A stretch of DNA of 64,000 bases from Neurospora tetraspora (lineage: Eukaryota; Ascomycota; Sordariomycetes; Sordariales; Sordariaceae). The stretch is from the NCBI RefSeq assembly GCF_033439725.1, contig NW_026944384.1, positions 806,001 to 870,000 of the forward strand, written 5' to 3'. Within the stretch, counting starts at the first letter, position 1; every line of letters begins with the position of its first letter. This document shows, piece by piece, positions 23,478 through 36,060 of this stretch. Made by a program: the position numbers and the translations under genes. Below the pieces are notes generated by a model. It had not been told where the DNA came from, searched no databases, and was given only the letters and a program-made list of their open reading frames with translations.

Positions 23478-25119
23478 AGAAAAAAAGGGGGACCTGGGAC
23501 CTGGGATATGTAAATGTACTAAACCTTGTAGGGCCATGATAAAGTTACCAAGCCTGCAAGGATACAATGTCAAGAAAGTTTGTTGCGGTGAAGCTTACCC
23601 AATTGCAGTCTAGCCCCCAGGCACACCACTTGGTGTGAGGGACGGGTTGGACGACCCCAAAGAAGCAACTCCACTGAGGCTGAAGACGACATGGCGCCAA
23701 TATCAACAGAGCATGGCGCCTGTGTTGTGGGAGATGATTGGTCCAAGTCCTGTTTTCGTGGAAGTGGGTGCCAGTCTCACTGTCTTGCTTTTGCTTTGTA
23801 TGTTTTGCACCTCGGCGTGTACTGCGCATGGTGTGGTGTGGTGTTGGTATGTATGTGTCGGGAAGTTGCTGAGGTAATGTCTCTGTGTCGCTTTCGGCTT
23901 GTTCGGTTTTGTTTGTAATTGATCGCGCGCGGTCTTTTTCTCGATTGGGTGAGAGAGAGTCTCGCCGCCGGTTCCTTGCAACTTTCCGAGGGAGCCCACC
24001 ATCTTGAAGCATCAGCCACTGTGGTCCACGGCTATCAAACCGATGATTGAAATTGAGGGGGATCTCATGGCAATCTATTTGCAACAAGGCTTGGTTTACC
24101 TTATTTCATTTAGATGCCGCACAATCAATCACGAGATTTTCTGCTGAAAAATATGAGGATGCAAAATGCAAGGGCAAGAAATGTTCCCCAAAATGTTGAA
24201 TGGAATGGGACCCAAGTGTAACCTGGGAGCCACCCGGCTAAACCAAATGCGGTTGGGCGGTCAGTCATCGCCCCCTGCGCCAACACGGCGGGGTCATTTG
24301 GAAAAAAGCTTGGTATCCGTGCACGGACCATCTCACCACTGTCAGAGCACGTGCAGAGGTTCTGACAGCGTCCCCAACAGCTGGAACGGGACGGGAACCT
24401 GGTTGAAGTCACGTTTCATTTTCCATCGAAGTCCGATGCGATGCCATGACAGAATACGATACCGAATGTGCTATCTATTTCCGTTGGTTAGTTTCAACCT
24501 TTGCATCGTTGTCGTAGTCTTTTTACGATTGCGTTTCTATCCGGGCAACCGGGCTACCTTACGGTCGCCACTAGGCAACAAAATTACCGTCGGTCTTTGG
24601 ACAACCCCGACGCCGACATGCATCCGGGCCTCATGTGCCAGCCGCCGGACAAACAGCATCTCCATCAACGACTTCCGGTCGCCACTCACCACCGCACCTT
24701 ATCTTTATCACCCATTCACATTCCCTAATATCGTACACCAAACCTCACATACCCAAACGCTCAATAAGCATACCCACGGCAGCCGATCCAGTAATTCATC
24801 CGGCAAATACAAGTGATCCTTCACCACCTGCCTCGGCGTCAGCGCCAACCTCTGCGCAACACAACATGGGCCTAACCCACAACCGCGCCGGCGTCGGCAA
24901 CCATTCCGGTTGGGCCCGGCAGCAAAACCAAGACGTGCGTGCTCCCCGTCGCCAAAGCCATGGCCGGCGTCGACATGTGCGCCCCGAGCCCAACGCCTAC
25001 CGCGAACTACCTACACTAGCACACAGCAGCCGAGTGGTCGCGGGTCCTCAAGGGGTGCACGCGTATAGCGGCCATCGACACGGACGGCTCGAGGTGTTGT
25101 AGGCGCCCAAGTTTACCAA
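23478..25119. other. No confident gene
   Basis: Open frames exist on both strands (plus 24166-24816, plus 24635-25102, minus 23545-24087) but they overlap one another and lack domains or splice logic. The DNA at 24600-25119 has codon-like GC texture and could be the edge of a gene into which the transposon at 25128 inserted. Confidence 0.3.
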
Positions 25120-25127
25120 TATTGTAG

Positions 25128-25200
25128 GGGCCCTGCTAGACGGGCACTAGTCCTTTGGCTCGCCGGGCACTAATACTCCTGGGGGTTAGGGTTCTCTGTA
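25128..25200 (+). repeat. MULE left terminal inverted repeat
   Basis: A 73-bp arm complementary to 28694-28766 with two mismatches. It contains a telomere-like ggttagggtt at 25184-25193. Confidence 0.9.
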
Positions 25201-25264
25201 TGTAAATATTAGGGGGTGTTTTTGGTGATATAGTCCATGGTGTTGATAGTTATGTAAAAGACGG

Positions 25265-25360
25265 GTCGTGCCCGCCAGCCGCCCAGCCCGCCTAGATTTA
25301 GCCGCCCAGACCCAGCCGCTTAGACTTAGCCGCCTAGACTTAGCCGTACGTACGTGCCTC
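25265..25360 (+). repeat. MULE left subterminal repeat array
   Basis: At least five degenerate units of about 13 bp built on AGCCGCC(C/T)AGAC. A counterpart array in inverse orientation lies at about 28565-28622. Such subterminal arrays are commonly transposase-binding sites in Mutator and hAT elements; that role is inferred here. Confidence 0.7.
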
Positions 25361-26499
25361 CCTCCTTTTGATATATTACTAATATTATTATCGCTATTTA
25401 ATAAAGATTATAGATTTAATTAAGATATTGTATTCTATAGAAATTTCTATATAAATTAATGTATATTAATTTTAGATTATTGTGAATAGTATTTATAGAT
25501 AATGCGCTATAGTGTTGAGATGCGCTGGCGGTTGTTCGAGTCTATTAGAGGTTTGGAGTGTATTAGAGGTTTGGAGTACTTTGGGGCATTTATATATATA
25601 ATAATAAATAAATTGTTAGAATTATCGTTTTTGAGCCTACTTATAGACTTAGTACTCTAGTAGTTGGTTTAGAGATTCTATTATTCCTTGTCCTCTTTAG
25701 AGTCCGGGTTGGTTCCGGGGTAAATGAATGTGTTGTAGTGGCCTTTTTGCGGGCGGGTGGTTCGTTTTTATTGGAGGAAGTAAATAGATCGTTTAATTCT
25801 CTTCCTTTATCCTCCTTTTTGTCCTTATTAATTGCCTCCTCCTCGTTATTATTTCTAAATGCTAAAGGGTTGGTTGAATTTAAAAATTGGCTATTTAATT
25901 CATTTTTGGCACTCTTTGTTATAAAAGAATGTATTGTAGTACGTTAATTATATATAGGGAGTTCCTCGTTATTAGAATCCTCTTCATCCTCTTCGTTTAG
26001 CTTCTATTTAGAGAGGTGGCAGCGTATACTTTACTTTAACTATAGGGTATTACCTTTAAATAGAGGTAGTTTCTTGGCTTTTTTGGTCTTTGTTGCTTTT
26101 TTTTTCTGTTTACCCTTTTATTTATTTTTCTTTATACCTTTTTTTTAATTTCTTTCTTTATTTCTTTTTATCTTTTTAGCCTTCTTAGGAGTAAGGGGGA
26201 CGCCGTACTCTATTAGTATAGTAATTATAATATTTACTTTAAGGCGGCTTCGAAGTCACTTAGTAACTTTAGGCTTTAGAATATAAATATATAGGTTATC
26301 GTTATCGAAGAACTTTTAAAGGTGCTAATATTTATAAATATAGCTAAAACGGAGCGGTAGATCGTTATTAATAAGGTTATAAATATTATAATGGTAAGGG
26401 ATACCGTATTATTAAATAGTATTACAATTATCGTTATTAAAGTAGTAGATATCTTTATTGGGATTTTTCTTCTTTCGATTGAAGGCAATTTGGGTATAA

Positions 26500-28450
26500 T
26501 AATATTTGTAAATAAGAAGGTCTAAGTATTTATAAGAAACTTTTACTACTATAATTCCTATTTATAATCGGCCTATAAAGCTATTTTTGATTCTAATTTC
26601 TTTGTTAACTACTTTATACTCCTAAACCTTTTCTTATTCAGTAATCATTTCTTAAATAGCGGTAATTAAACTATAGAAGTCTAAGCGGCCTATAAGGATA
26701 AAATTTTTAATACTTATATTAATTAATTCAATAGGAGAAGTAACAATAATATTATAGTTAAGATATTTACTAATAAAATAGCGTGCCTATTATTATTTAA
26801 TAGGTATTTAGACCTTTTGGAGGTAATATAAAATTAAAAGTTAATTTGAGAATTCCTTTTTGAGTATTTACTAAATATCTTAGAACTTTACTTTAGTCTT
26901 TAAATATATAATAACTTTCTATATTTTAAATATACTTATTAGGGTATAGGAGATAGCCTTCTTAATATCGGCAGGATTATTATTATTTTAATAATTACTT
27001 ATAATCCGAATAGCCTTTGAACGGGTAGTACGTAACTTCGCTTAATTTACTATATTAAGGTTAATATCTTCTCCCTCTTCTTTATTTAATAAGAATTCTT
27101 TATCGTTAGAATTATTTTTATTTTTTTCCCCTTTACTTTTTTTTACTATTGGATAGTACGTTCTTATAAATATAAAAGATATAGAGTTATTATTAGACTT
27201 TAAAGAATACTTTTAATATAATTGACTTCATTTCTTTACTATAATTAATAAGGATAATATTAGGTTTAGGGATTTTATAGTGTTGGCGTAAATTTTAAAT
27301 ACCTTATAATAAGAAAATAAAGGCTTTTTTTCTTTTATTATTCATAAAGTTAAAGAAAGAGTTAAATATTGTACTTACGTTAATTATATTAGTAATTGAT
27401 ATAAGAGGGAACCGATAACGGTTAATTAAATACGTATTATTTATATTTATAACCTTTAAGTAGCGTTTTATTATTTATATTATAATACCTAATCCCTATA
27501 TAAAAGTAATTAGACGTTTATTTTTTAACAAAATTAATTAGATAATTAATAAAAAGAAGAAAATATTCTTTATACTTTATTATGAATAATTTAATATAGA
27601 ACTTTATTTTTATTAAAATTTTAAATAAAGTCGGTAATTAATTTATATCTATCGAGAAGTTCTATACGTAATCGAACCGTTATATCATATATATCCTTCT
27701 TCGTAAAGAATATATTTAGGAATTACTTATTAATTATAATATTAATTTCTCTAACTTTAATAACGTTATAGCTGGAAGTAATTTCGATAATTTCGCATAC
27801 TTCGTTCGTAAACTTTATTTTACGGATTTAGAGATAGGCGGTAAGGTAAAAAAGTAAGTAATTATAAGCTTAGTAATTTTTATTTCTACTTATTCGAAAT
27901 ATTTAACTATTGGCTTTACTCTTCTTCATAAAAATACGCTATTTATAATCGTATTTACGGTTAGTAGTTTTATATAAACTACTTAATTTAAATAGCCGCG
28001 GTTTACTATATCGATTATAGAATAATTCGTATCGAATATATTTGCTATCGATTTTATTCTTCCTATTGCAATAGATAATTACCTAACCGTAGAAATTAGT
28101 AAATTTATTAATTTTATTTTAATATTCTTAAATAATTTTACAACCCTTTATAATACTATTAGGGGGATTCTCGAATTTATAAACTTATCTTTCCTCTTAT
28201 TATCTATATTACTTATCGTTATCGCTAAATCGAGGGCGCTTGGGAGTAGGAGTTTGGGAAGATTTGGTAGAAGCCTAGGGAGAGTTGGTAGAAGTTTAGA
28301 GAGATTCGGAGGCTTTATTGGAGGGTAGGCGAGTATATATAGGTTTGGGAGGGAGATTTTGAAGGTTAGGGAAGTCGTTATTATCGTTATCGTTATTGTT
28401 TAATTCGTTAGACGAAATTTCGATTGTTATAGATGCTTAGTTTATAATAT
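26500..28450 (-). pseudogene. Degraded MULE transposase
   Basis: The minus-strand text resembles a Mutator-type transposase read in several frames, with the clearest block at about 27,150-27,500. Many stop codons and frame changes make it non-functional. The changes are of TpA-rich RIP type. Exact start and end cannot be fixed. Confidence 0.55.
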
Positions 28451-28693
28451 TGATTGTGCGCGCGGTTTTTCTAGTTTGATTGATTTTATAGGCGATTAAT
28501 TTCGTTGATATTTAGTGATAGAGGTAGTTAAAGGGTAAAAAATTACTAAGTTTATATATTTAGTACGTGCGGTTGAGTGTGGGTACGGTTGGATTTGGGC
28601 GGTTGGGTTGGGCGGTTGGCGGGTATGACCTATATTTTTACGATTATTAATACTATGAGCGGTATTACGAAATTACATAACCCAGATTCTAAC

Positions 28694-28766
28694 TACAGAG
28701 AACCCTAACCCCCAGGGGTATTAGTGCCCGGCGAGCCAAAGGATTAGTGCCCGTCTAGCAGGGCCC
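28694..28766 (-). repeat. MULE right terminal inverted repeat
   Basis: The right arm of the 73-bp inverted pair, ending at GGGCCC just before the target duplication. Confidence 0.9.
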
Positions 28767-28943
28767 TATTGTAGAACATGAATTGCGGCGTGCTGCCGGA
28801 GTCGGTGCCTGGGGGCGCGTACCCTAGAGGTCGGGGTTGACTTTTTCGTAGTCGTATGGTTCCTGTTTTTTGTCCAACCAATTGTCAGCCCTCTCTCTCT
28901 GCCTTTTTCCTCCTTGAAAGGACGAGGATGTATGGAAAGCTCC

Positions 28944-29399
28944 CTACTTATTCGGCCCCGGATCAGTACCCCCTCTCCCTCCCCTATTAGGCTGCGGTGG
29001 GTTAGCACTGTTAAAATCGAGATACAGCCCCAAATCAGCATTAGCATCCTGTCCATTGACAGACTGTGGGTTCGGTACGATGGCCGGGTTTGCTGTGTCG
29101 AGGTCGGGTTGGGGTGAGTTGGCTCCCAGCAAGTTGGTGCCGCCACGGAGAGAGCCGGTTCGGGTTCGGCCGGTTGTGGTTGGGATTGGAGATACTCCGG
29201 CGACGGGTCCGGAGTTCTCGCCGTAGACCATTCTGTGAACCGACATTGTCAGGTTTTGCTGGCATTCGACGATGACTAGGAGGGAGGGAGAGGATCTCAC
29301 TGCGGAGCAGGCAATGCCAGCCCCGTTGACTAAAACGCGGCGGCAAGCGCCAGTAAGACCGCCGAGAAAGTCATCGTGAGAAGACTGTGATGGTGGTGG
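28944..29399 (-). CDS. Hypothetical protein, probably a 3' exon or gene remnant
   Basis: The frame is open for about 151 codons with no good start. It reads HDDFLGGLTGACRR, then VLVNGAGIACSA, then a Gly/Pro/Asn/Asp-rich C-terminal half ending in GGTDPGPNK. A CACAG acceptor-like sequence lies at its upstream edge, so it may be the last exon of a gene whose earlier exons were not found. The stop lies 170 bp from the right end of the MULE. No family was recognised, and a chance open frame is possible. Confidence 0.3.
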   Translation of the reverse strand, partial: PPPSQSSHDDFLGGLTGACRRVLVNGAGIACSAVRSSPSLLVIVECQQNLTMSVHRMVYGENSGPVAGVSPIPTTTGRTRTGSLRGGTNLLGANSPQPDLDTANPAIVPNPQSVNGQDANADLGLYLDFNSANPPQPNRGGRGGTDPGPNK

Positions 29400-32265
29400 T
29401 TATCTTGAACCAAAGTCATTTTACAGATCTTCTACCTACCTACCCCTCACAACATCTCCTGAAGAGAAGAGCATCTCCGCGGCCTTTTCTTATACCCCCA
29501 AAACCCATGCAAGGTACGACTGCAATTCCCCAAATCAACAATGAGATGCCCATGGCGTCCCTCTTTTCTGACATGATGAACGCCATGGCGCGGAGTTGAT
29601 TATCGCTTTTCAGTCCAAATCGTCCGGTGTCTTCTCACGGGAGGGAACATCCATCGAACATTCTCTGGCTTAGTCTCTGATGATCCTTCGATATCACTTG
29701 ACCGGAAGCTTTACGTCTCCGACCGTCTCCGACCGTCTTCGACCCTCTCCGTTGGGGTTTATCGGCATTTTTGGGGGGTTCTGGCGGGGCTCGTGGTCAA
29801 CCTCACTGCCTCACTCACTCCATGAAGCTCATCCCTGTCATCCCTGCTCGAGTGATGTAAGGGTCGCTCGCGTACACAAGGCAGGACAGGTACCGCGGCT
29901 CCGGTCTTTCGGGTTATACACCCGGAGGATATATCATTTATAGTCCCTGGGAGACGTGCCAGGTGAAGCGTGGAAGGGACGACATTATCACATCTGCCAT
30001 GCGGCGAGGAAGTCTGGAGTTGAGGCTGTGTTGTTCGACCATGGGGCACTTTTTGATGGAGTGCTTACCTACTCTCGTTCACAAATGTTTCTTACCTTAG
30101 TCAAAACACAAAGCTCACAACTTGGTAGGAGATTGAAGACTGGCAGTTGAGTAGCCAACATGAAAGACGCTTGGGCATCTCTCTGATATGGGCTAACACC
30201 CCCCGGCCTTCATTCTACCTTTTCCTCCTATCCTTCCTCCTCTTTGTCTATCGGTTTTCTGCCCCAGGTCCCTTGCATAATCCGTCATCGCCCTGGGGGC
30301 TATTGTCAGCGTAGTTCGCCTCCCTTGGGTTATTGTTTTTCGGGAGAGCTCACCTTCATAATGTCTGATCGTCCAACACATCGTTGCTGCGTCTCGAGGC
30401 TGTATGGAAGAATGTTTTGGGTTCAAATATGATAGTACTTGTCTGACTGGTGTTGTTGAACGGCTGGAGGCGTTCGAGTCTGGTGTTTGCTTGAATCTGA
30501 GGTGGTTCAATAGAGCCTGGCCCAAGCTGCTGACCAAGTTTTGGTAAGTGTACCGGAAGTTAATGCCGGTATCAAGAAGTGTCCTGGAGGATCGAAGGAA
30601 TGAAATACAACTTGCAGGAATTGGGAATACTGCCAACACGATGCTGATACGGGGCAATATATCCGAGCTGCACCAAACCTCGGATGCATGTCCGTACTTC
30701 TGGAAGGATTCGCCTTTGTCAACAGCGGCCAACACTGGCAGTTGGCCGGTTTGAAAGCAACTGGAGCACATTCTAGTCTACAGAGGTAAGCCGGTTGGGC
30801 TCCTCCTACCACGGAGTAGTTTGCGGCTCTTTTCCTGCTGTCTGTCCTTCCCTGCATTTCCCTAGGTCACTTATTTCGGCAATGGCAAGTAGATCAACCC
30901 ATCAATGCGCGCGGCCCGGCCTTATCCATCGTCATGGAAGAGCATGGTTACATCGGTGAGCCTGTGCACATGGCAAGACATGATCAACTGCAGGAGATGG
31001 TGTCCAGAAGCTGTCAATCCAGCCTGCAATGATGATCGTAATCGACATGTACATGGCTCTGCCGTTTTTCCCTTGGGTTCCTTGTCGTCGTTGTCGATGT
31101 TAATGGGCCAGCTGGTCGATGAAGCACCAGGGTTTTCCTGGCGTGGGTTGCCCTTCCCGAACTGAACCGGCAACTGACCTCCTCTGTATACCTGCTAGGC
31201 ATGAAAGGAAGGAACGTCTGTCGTCTTTCTGATGTCTGGCATAACAGCTTGGATCCGATTCCACTCTTGGAAAGAGCGACGCCCACTGGAAATTGTTAAG
31301 GCATAGTTTGCTTCCATGACGAAGCCCAGAAAGGAGTCCAACCTCCCAGCCAATTGCGCACCTCTCAGAACCATCTACAGCGTCCACGATTCGCAACAAC
31401 ACCAAGAATCACGACATCTAGATCTTCCACTTGTTCTCCACGACACTTGGCACCGTCGCTGTGCTAGTCTTGAATTCGGTGGAGCTTACTAGCGCAATTC
31501 GTCTTTGGTTCCTGCATCCTCGTGAGCCGTTGTTGCGTTTTGGCGACAGCACCATCTCGCACGCGAAGCACGTCATCACTCCAGCACGACGCTCCGCCCT
31601 ATCGCCGACAACCTACCGTCAACCACCCAAACACAACTGCCTAACACCAATCACCCAATGGGCAAAACAACTTGTTCGATAAGTTTTCCGTTTATCAGTC
31701 TTCGGCATTACGCAATGACTGCCCTGGCTTGCCTGGAAATCTGGAATAATGTCCGCCTATCAGGTATGTCAACCCTCCAATTATGCCAGCACCTTTCGAG
31801 ATATCACTAGTGGATAGATCCATACCCAATGTTTAAGTGCTGACCTTTTCTATAACAGACGCCCAATCCGTCCATCACGTCCGCGGAGCAATACTCGTCC
31901 ATGATGGCGCCATCAGTCGACACACGTCGACCATTCCCAACGCAGGACCAACAGCCCCTGAACTTACGCGATAGATCGACATGACGCAAGATCATACTCA
32001 GTTGTCAACATAAAATGTTCCGAGTTGCTGCCAAATCCTTTTGCTACCAGCCACGGCGGCCATCCAACAGATTTCCTTATAACTCGCGTCACGGTACGAT
32101 GTTGATGTCGCCATGTCTTGGACTTCCGCGGAGATACTATTGAACACCAGACCAAGCCGTATCCAAGTCTCGTCCCGTGCGCCTTTGTCGACGCCAATCT
32201 CGACAAACTGCCACCCTCATCCAGGCTGATCGATCGCTAGAAGCCTCCCGGGCCGTGCCGCAGCC
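29400..32265. other. No confident gene; upstream region of the MFS permease
   Basis: The longest frames (minus 30193-30771; plus 30548-30754) have no domain and overlap others. A GTAAGTGTACC donor near 30541 follows a protein-like stretch (ERLEAFESGVCLNLRWF), which hints at a decayed or unrecognised exon. The last 500 bp probably hold the permease promoter and 5' UTR. Confidence 0.3.
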
Positions 32266-34028
32266 ATGGCAGACTTCCAAGACGAAAAGAAGGTGGTCTC
32301 TGCCATCGACACACCTTCCTCGGGATCCCTGAAAGACGTCACGCGTGTTTCATCACCGGCCCGTTCCGCCTCTGTATCCCAGGTCTCACTCGCAGAAGAA
32401 CTCGGCGGCACGAAAGACGCCAACTACGGTTCGACCCCTGATCATGTCTTCAGTGACCCTGCAATCGCTGCGCACTGGACTGAAGTCTATGAGGGCGCCG
32501 GGTACGAGAACCGCCACCGATTTGACCCATCGTTCCAATGGGGCGCCTCGGAAGAGCGCAAGCTTGTGCGCAAGATCGACTTTAGGATCATGCTCTGGGC
32601 TTGGATCATGTTCTGCAGCTTGGACTTACATCGGAAGAACATCAACCGAGCTATCAGCGATGATATGTTGCCGGAGCTGGGTATGTCCTTCATGATTCTG
32701 CCCTTCCTTGTATCTTCACCGGATACTGACGCGACCCAGGAATGAACACAAACGACTTCAACTATGGTCAAACCATCTTCCTTGCTACCTTCCTGCTCGC
32801 TGAGCTTCCCTCCGGCCTCGTAGCCAAGAAGCTCGGCGCTGATCGCTTCATTCCCATGCAAATCGTGTCTTGGTCCATCTTGTCAGGCGCTCAAGTCTGG
32901 ATCAAGAACAGAGCCCACTTCTACGTCATCAAGGCGCTTATGGGCGTTGCCATGGGTGGCTTCATCCCCGACATTGTCCTTTATTTGACGTACTTCTACA
33001 AGTCCAACGAACTGCCTCTCCGCTTGGCTTTCTTCTGGACTGCTCTGTCAACTGTCAACATTGTCGGTTCTCTAATGGCCGCTGGTATCTTGCAGATGCG
33101 GGGAATCAGAGGCTGGAGTGGTTGGCAGTGGCTGTTCCTGATCGAGGCCCTGATCTCTCTCGTCGTCGGGCTCTTCGCGTTCGTTCTGATGCCCCCGGGC
33201 CCTTGCCAGACCAAGTCCTGGTTCCGCGGAAGGAACGGGTGGTTCTCCGAACGCGAGGAATACATCATGGTCAACCGCCTGCTGCGCGATGATCCCTCCA
33301 AGGGCGACATGAACAACCGCGAGGGTGTCTCGGCCAAGGGTCTGCTCAAAGCCATCAAGGAATGGGAGATGTGGCCGCTCTACATCGTCGGCGTGTGCGC
33401 TTACATCCCTCCCGGTCCTCCCGGTAACTACCTGAGTCTGATCCTACGCACCCACGGCTTCAGCGTTTTTCAGGCCAACCTGCTCACCATTCCCGCCTAC
33501 TTCCTGTTTGCCTGCAACTTGGTTATTCTCTCTTACTTCTCCAAGCGTTTCAATGAGCGTGGCTTCATCGCCTCCATCTCGCAGTGGTGGATGCTTCCCT
33601 TCTTCGCCGCCATCGTCGCCCTGCCCAACGCCGGCGTCTGGGTCCGCTACGCCCTCCTCACCGGTGTCTTGTCGTACCCTTACTGCCACGCCATCCTGGT
33701 GGCTTGGAATGCCCAGAACAGCAACAGCGTGCAGACGAGAGCGGTGTCCACGGCGTTGTACAACATGTTTGTGCAGGCTGGCAATATCATTTACGATAAC
33801 ATTTACCGCGAGGACGACATGCCGTTGTATAGGAGGGGTAACAAGGTGTTGCTGGCGATTGTTTGCTTGAATATCGTGCTGTTTCTTCTGACCAAGGCGT
33901 TTTATGTGTGGAGGAATAAGTTGAAGGATGAGCAGTGGAATGCCATGACGCCGGAGGAGCAGCAGGAGTATGTTTTGACTACTAAGGATGAGGGGCCGAA
34001 GAGGTTGGATTTTAGGTTTGTTCATTGA
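32266..34028 (+). CDS. MFS permease of the Dal5/anion:cation symporter type
   Basis: Exons 32266-32680 and 32740-34028 join across a 59-bp intron (GTATGT...CCCAG) to give 567 residues. The cytosolic N-terminus of about 100 residues precedes some 11-12 predicted membrane spans. Landmarks of the Dal5/Tna1/Vht1-like subfamily are the LDLHRKNINRAISDDMLPE stretch around the first span and GMNTNDFNYGQTIF, then AELPSGLVAKKLG in the loop between early spans. The family imports organic anions and vitamins such as allantoate, nicotinate, pantothenate or biotin by proton symport. The substrate here cannot be read from sequence. The protein is of full family length and intact. No pathway gene lies next to it. 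Confidence 0.88.
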
Positions 34029-35312
34029 GGTAGTTGTGGTTTGATGGTGTTAAATGGAGGGAGGAAGATGCTGGTTATAACGGGACAGCATTGGATGATA
34101 ATGATACCCATGACTGCACAAAAGGAAGAATGAAGACGGTGAATTATGGGAAAGGTTGAAATAAACAAAAGTTCTAGCTTGATTCAGGTTAATTTTCAAG
34201 TGACTCTGCGCTAACTGAAGAGAACGTGTTTTCCGCTTAAAGAAATTCTAAAGAACCTTTGTGAGTCCAATACCCAAAGTGTGTGTACTCCCTTTCGCTT
34301 GTATCGTGCAAAGAAACTTGTAAGTTGTATCCGCCTTTCTATCTCCCCATTCCCCTTGGAAACATCAAACATGCCCCCAACTACCTCTACCAGAAAAATT
34401 TAAACCCATTGAAAGCAAAGAGTGTCCGCCCCGAAATCACATCATTCCAAGTGGGAAACCTCGGCCTCAAAGGCCATGGCGAGTGCTGTGCTGCATACAG
34501 GTATCCCACACAGAACGCCTCCCCGACGAAGATGGCGTCCACTTCCTAATCGTTCTCGACCAACAAAAGTCCGCCGGAGGCCCTCATTCATACGATGCAG
34601 ACGAGCGCAAGCCTTGCAAACAACAACCTGGGAAGTTCTTGTCTCGATGTTGAACGGGGTCAGGATCCATCCGACAGACGTTTGTTGTTCTCAGGGGATC
34701 ATATCGGGTGGCCACGAGATCGGATAAGTAGCCCGCAAACGTGGGGACAAAAAACGGGAAGCAGCTGCCCCTCCAGTCTAACGGAAGTTTGGAGCATAGA
34801 TGTGAAGACCAAACGCATCGAGATCCAAAAGTGTTACTTCTACACGCCTCGCATACGGCAAAGAGGCTTCTACATGTATTTCATCTGGAGTGTGCCACAC
34901 ATTTCATCCGGCATACATCGCCAACAGCAACCACAGCATAGAGGCACACTCATCCTATTTTCAGGGAGCAAACAACAGGACACCCACACGAAGACATACG
35001 AAGAGAAAGGGCAGACCAACACGTCTTGGGCCTAGGGGTACATAGCACATCTTAATGTCAAAGAAACGATTCAAGAAGGGTCAAAGAATCACAGAGAATA
35101 TGTGGTAGGTTAATGGATTTACGTCTAGATGTACCTATCTACCCGCCGGCTCCAAAGAGAGCCATATGCATTTTCTTCTCCATATCCTGCGACGGCTGGC
35201 TTCGTACGTGTACTCGGCGGCGCTTGGAAACGGGACATCCTCGGACATGATACCGGAGCGGACACGGCGGAGCTCCTGCATGTGGGCGCCGACACCGAGG
35301 CTGGAGGAGTCC
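34029..35312. other. No confident gene
   Basis: Contains the 3' UTR of the permease and short frames. A stretch near 34520-34625 reads like coding text (DEDGVHFLIVLDQQKSAGG) but has no start, end or match that I know. It may be another fragment of the patchwork that continues to 38.1 kb. Confidence 0.3.
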
Positions 35313-35643
35313 AAGGTGGACGCAGAGGGTCCTGATATAGGTACCGGCCTCGCAAGAAACCCAGAAGACACCGAGGTGACGGTCATTGTCGAACTCGATG
35401 AACTGGCTCCGCGGCGTCCAAAGCTGGCACCGGTAGCTCAAAGGCAGCAGCCATCGGCGGCGTAGTTGGCGCCACAATCTTTGGTCTCTTGCTGATCGGT
35501 CTTCTGGCCTTCTGTCTCTTCCGCCGCCGCCGCCTTGAACGCCTAGGCTAAGGTCGACGCAAAGGGTTCTGATATAGGTACCCGCCTCGCAAGAAACCCA
35601 GAAGACACCGAGGTGACGTTCATTGTCGAACTCGATGAGCTTG
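35313..35643 (+). repeat. 95-bp direct repeat pair
   Basis: Copies at about 35313-35407 and 35549-35643 share the run from gacgca through ctcgatga with a handful of substitutions. They bracket the membrane-anchor fragment at 35426-35551. Confidence 0.8.
35426..35551 (+). pseudogene. C-terminal membrane-anchor exon fragment
   Basis: The plus-strand frame reads [20 protein letters not shown], then [12 protein letters not shown], then RRRR and a stop. This is a typical single membrane span with a basic stop-transfer end, as in fungal Mid2/WSC-like surface sensors. There is no ectodomain upstream, only the 95-bp repeat. It looks like an isolated last exon. Confidence 0.45.
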
Positions 35644-35869
35644 GACTCGTAAATGGAGCGGATACGGAGCTGGCGCTAGCCTGCTGAAGCACGCGGTCGC
35701 AGTGGTCGCCGGTACGCCCAGTGCTCTTGCACTGGCAGCACATCCACTGGGTAGCCATGGTTGGAGGAGATGTGGTTATTTGTGAGAGTGGGTGAAGATT
35801 TGAGAGTGGTCTGATGTTACCAGATAGGCACTATCAGCGCTGAAGGCACAGGCCGAAAATCCAGCGTTG

Positions 35870-36060
35870 GAGCTCCTCGCTTGCTCTCGTAGATGGAACG
35901 GATACGAAGCTGGCGCCCATCGCGATGGTGACGCTACGAGCGGTGTAGGCAATGTTCCGAGAGGCGGGGGCGAGGCCAATGGCGCGAGTGAAAAGAGGAC
36001 CCAAGGCGACGTTTCCGATGGCGACTTGACGGCAGAGATCAAAGGGGATCTCTGGAGGTG
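35870..36060 (-). pseudogene. Exon-like fragment encoding ASRNIAYTARS peptide
   Basis: The minus-strand frame reads VAIGNVALGPLFTRAIGLAP followed by ASRNIAYTARSVTIAMGASF. The core peptide is the same as at 19663-19723 with only synonymous DNA differences, so both derive from a gene that was under protein-level constraint. The parent protein was not recognised. A stop follows in frame. Confidence 0.45.

Larger units (their letters stand above)
25128..28766 (-). mobile_element. Mutator-like DNA transposon (MULE), RIP-degraded
   Basis: The element is 3,639 bp long and framed by the 8-bp duplication. Its terminal inverted repeats, 25128-25200 and 28694-28766, are 73 bp with two transition mismatches and begin GGGCCCTGCTAGACGGGCAC. 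Inside each end is a subterminal array of AGCCGCC-type units. The interior is TpA-rich, CpA-poor and full of stops, as expected after RIP, while the termini are nearly intact. The minus strand at about 27.1-27.5 kb still resembles a MULE transposase core (a VININNTYLINRYRFPLISI-like block with the catalytic region after it, and a later PKPNIILINYSKEM-like block). An 8-bp duplication also fits hAT, but the protein resemblance favours Mutator/Hop. Confidence 0.8.
25120..28774. repeat. 8-bp target-site duplication TATTGTAG flanking the MULE
   Basis: TATTGTAG occurs at 25120-25127 immediately before the left inverted repeat and at 28767-28774 immediately after the right one. The match is perfect. 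Confidence 0.9.

Noticed and set aside
25128-28766. hAT superfamily assignment for the DNA transposon
   Set aside because: An 8-bp duplication fits hAT, but the ends do not start with the usual CAGGG and the degraded protein text resembles a Mutator-type transposase.
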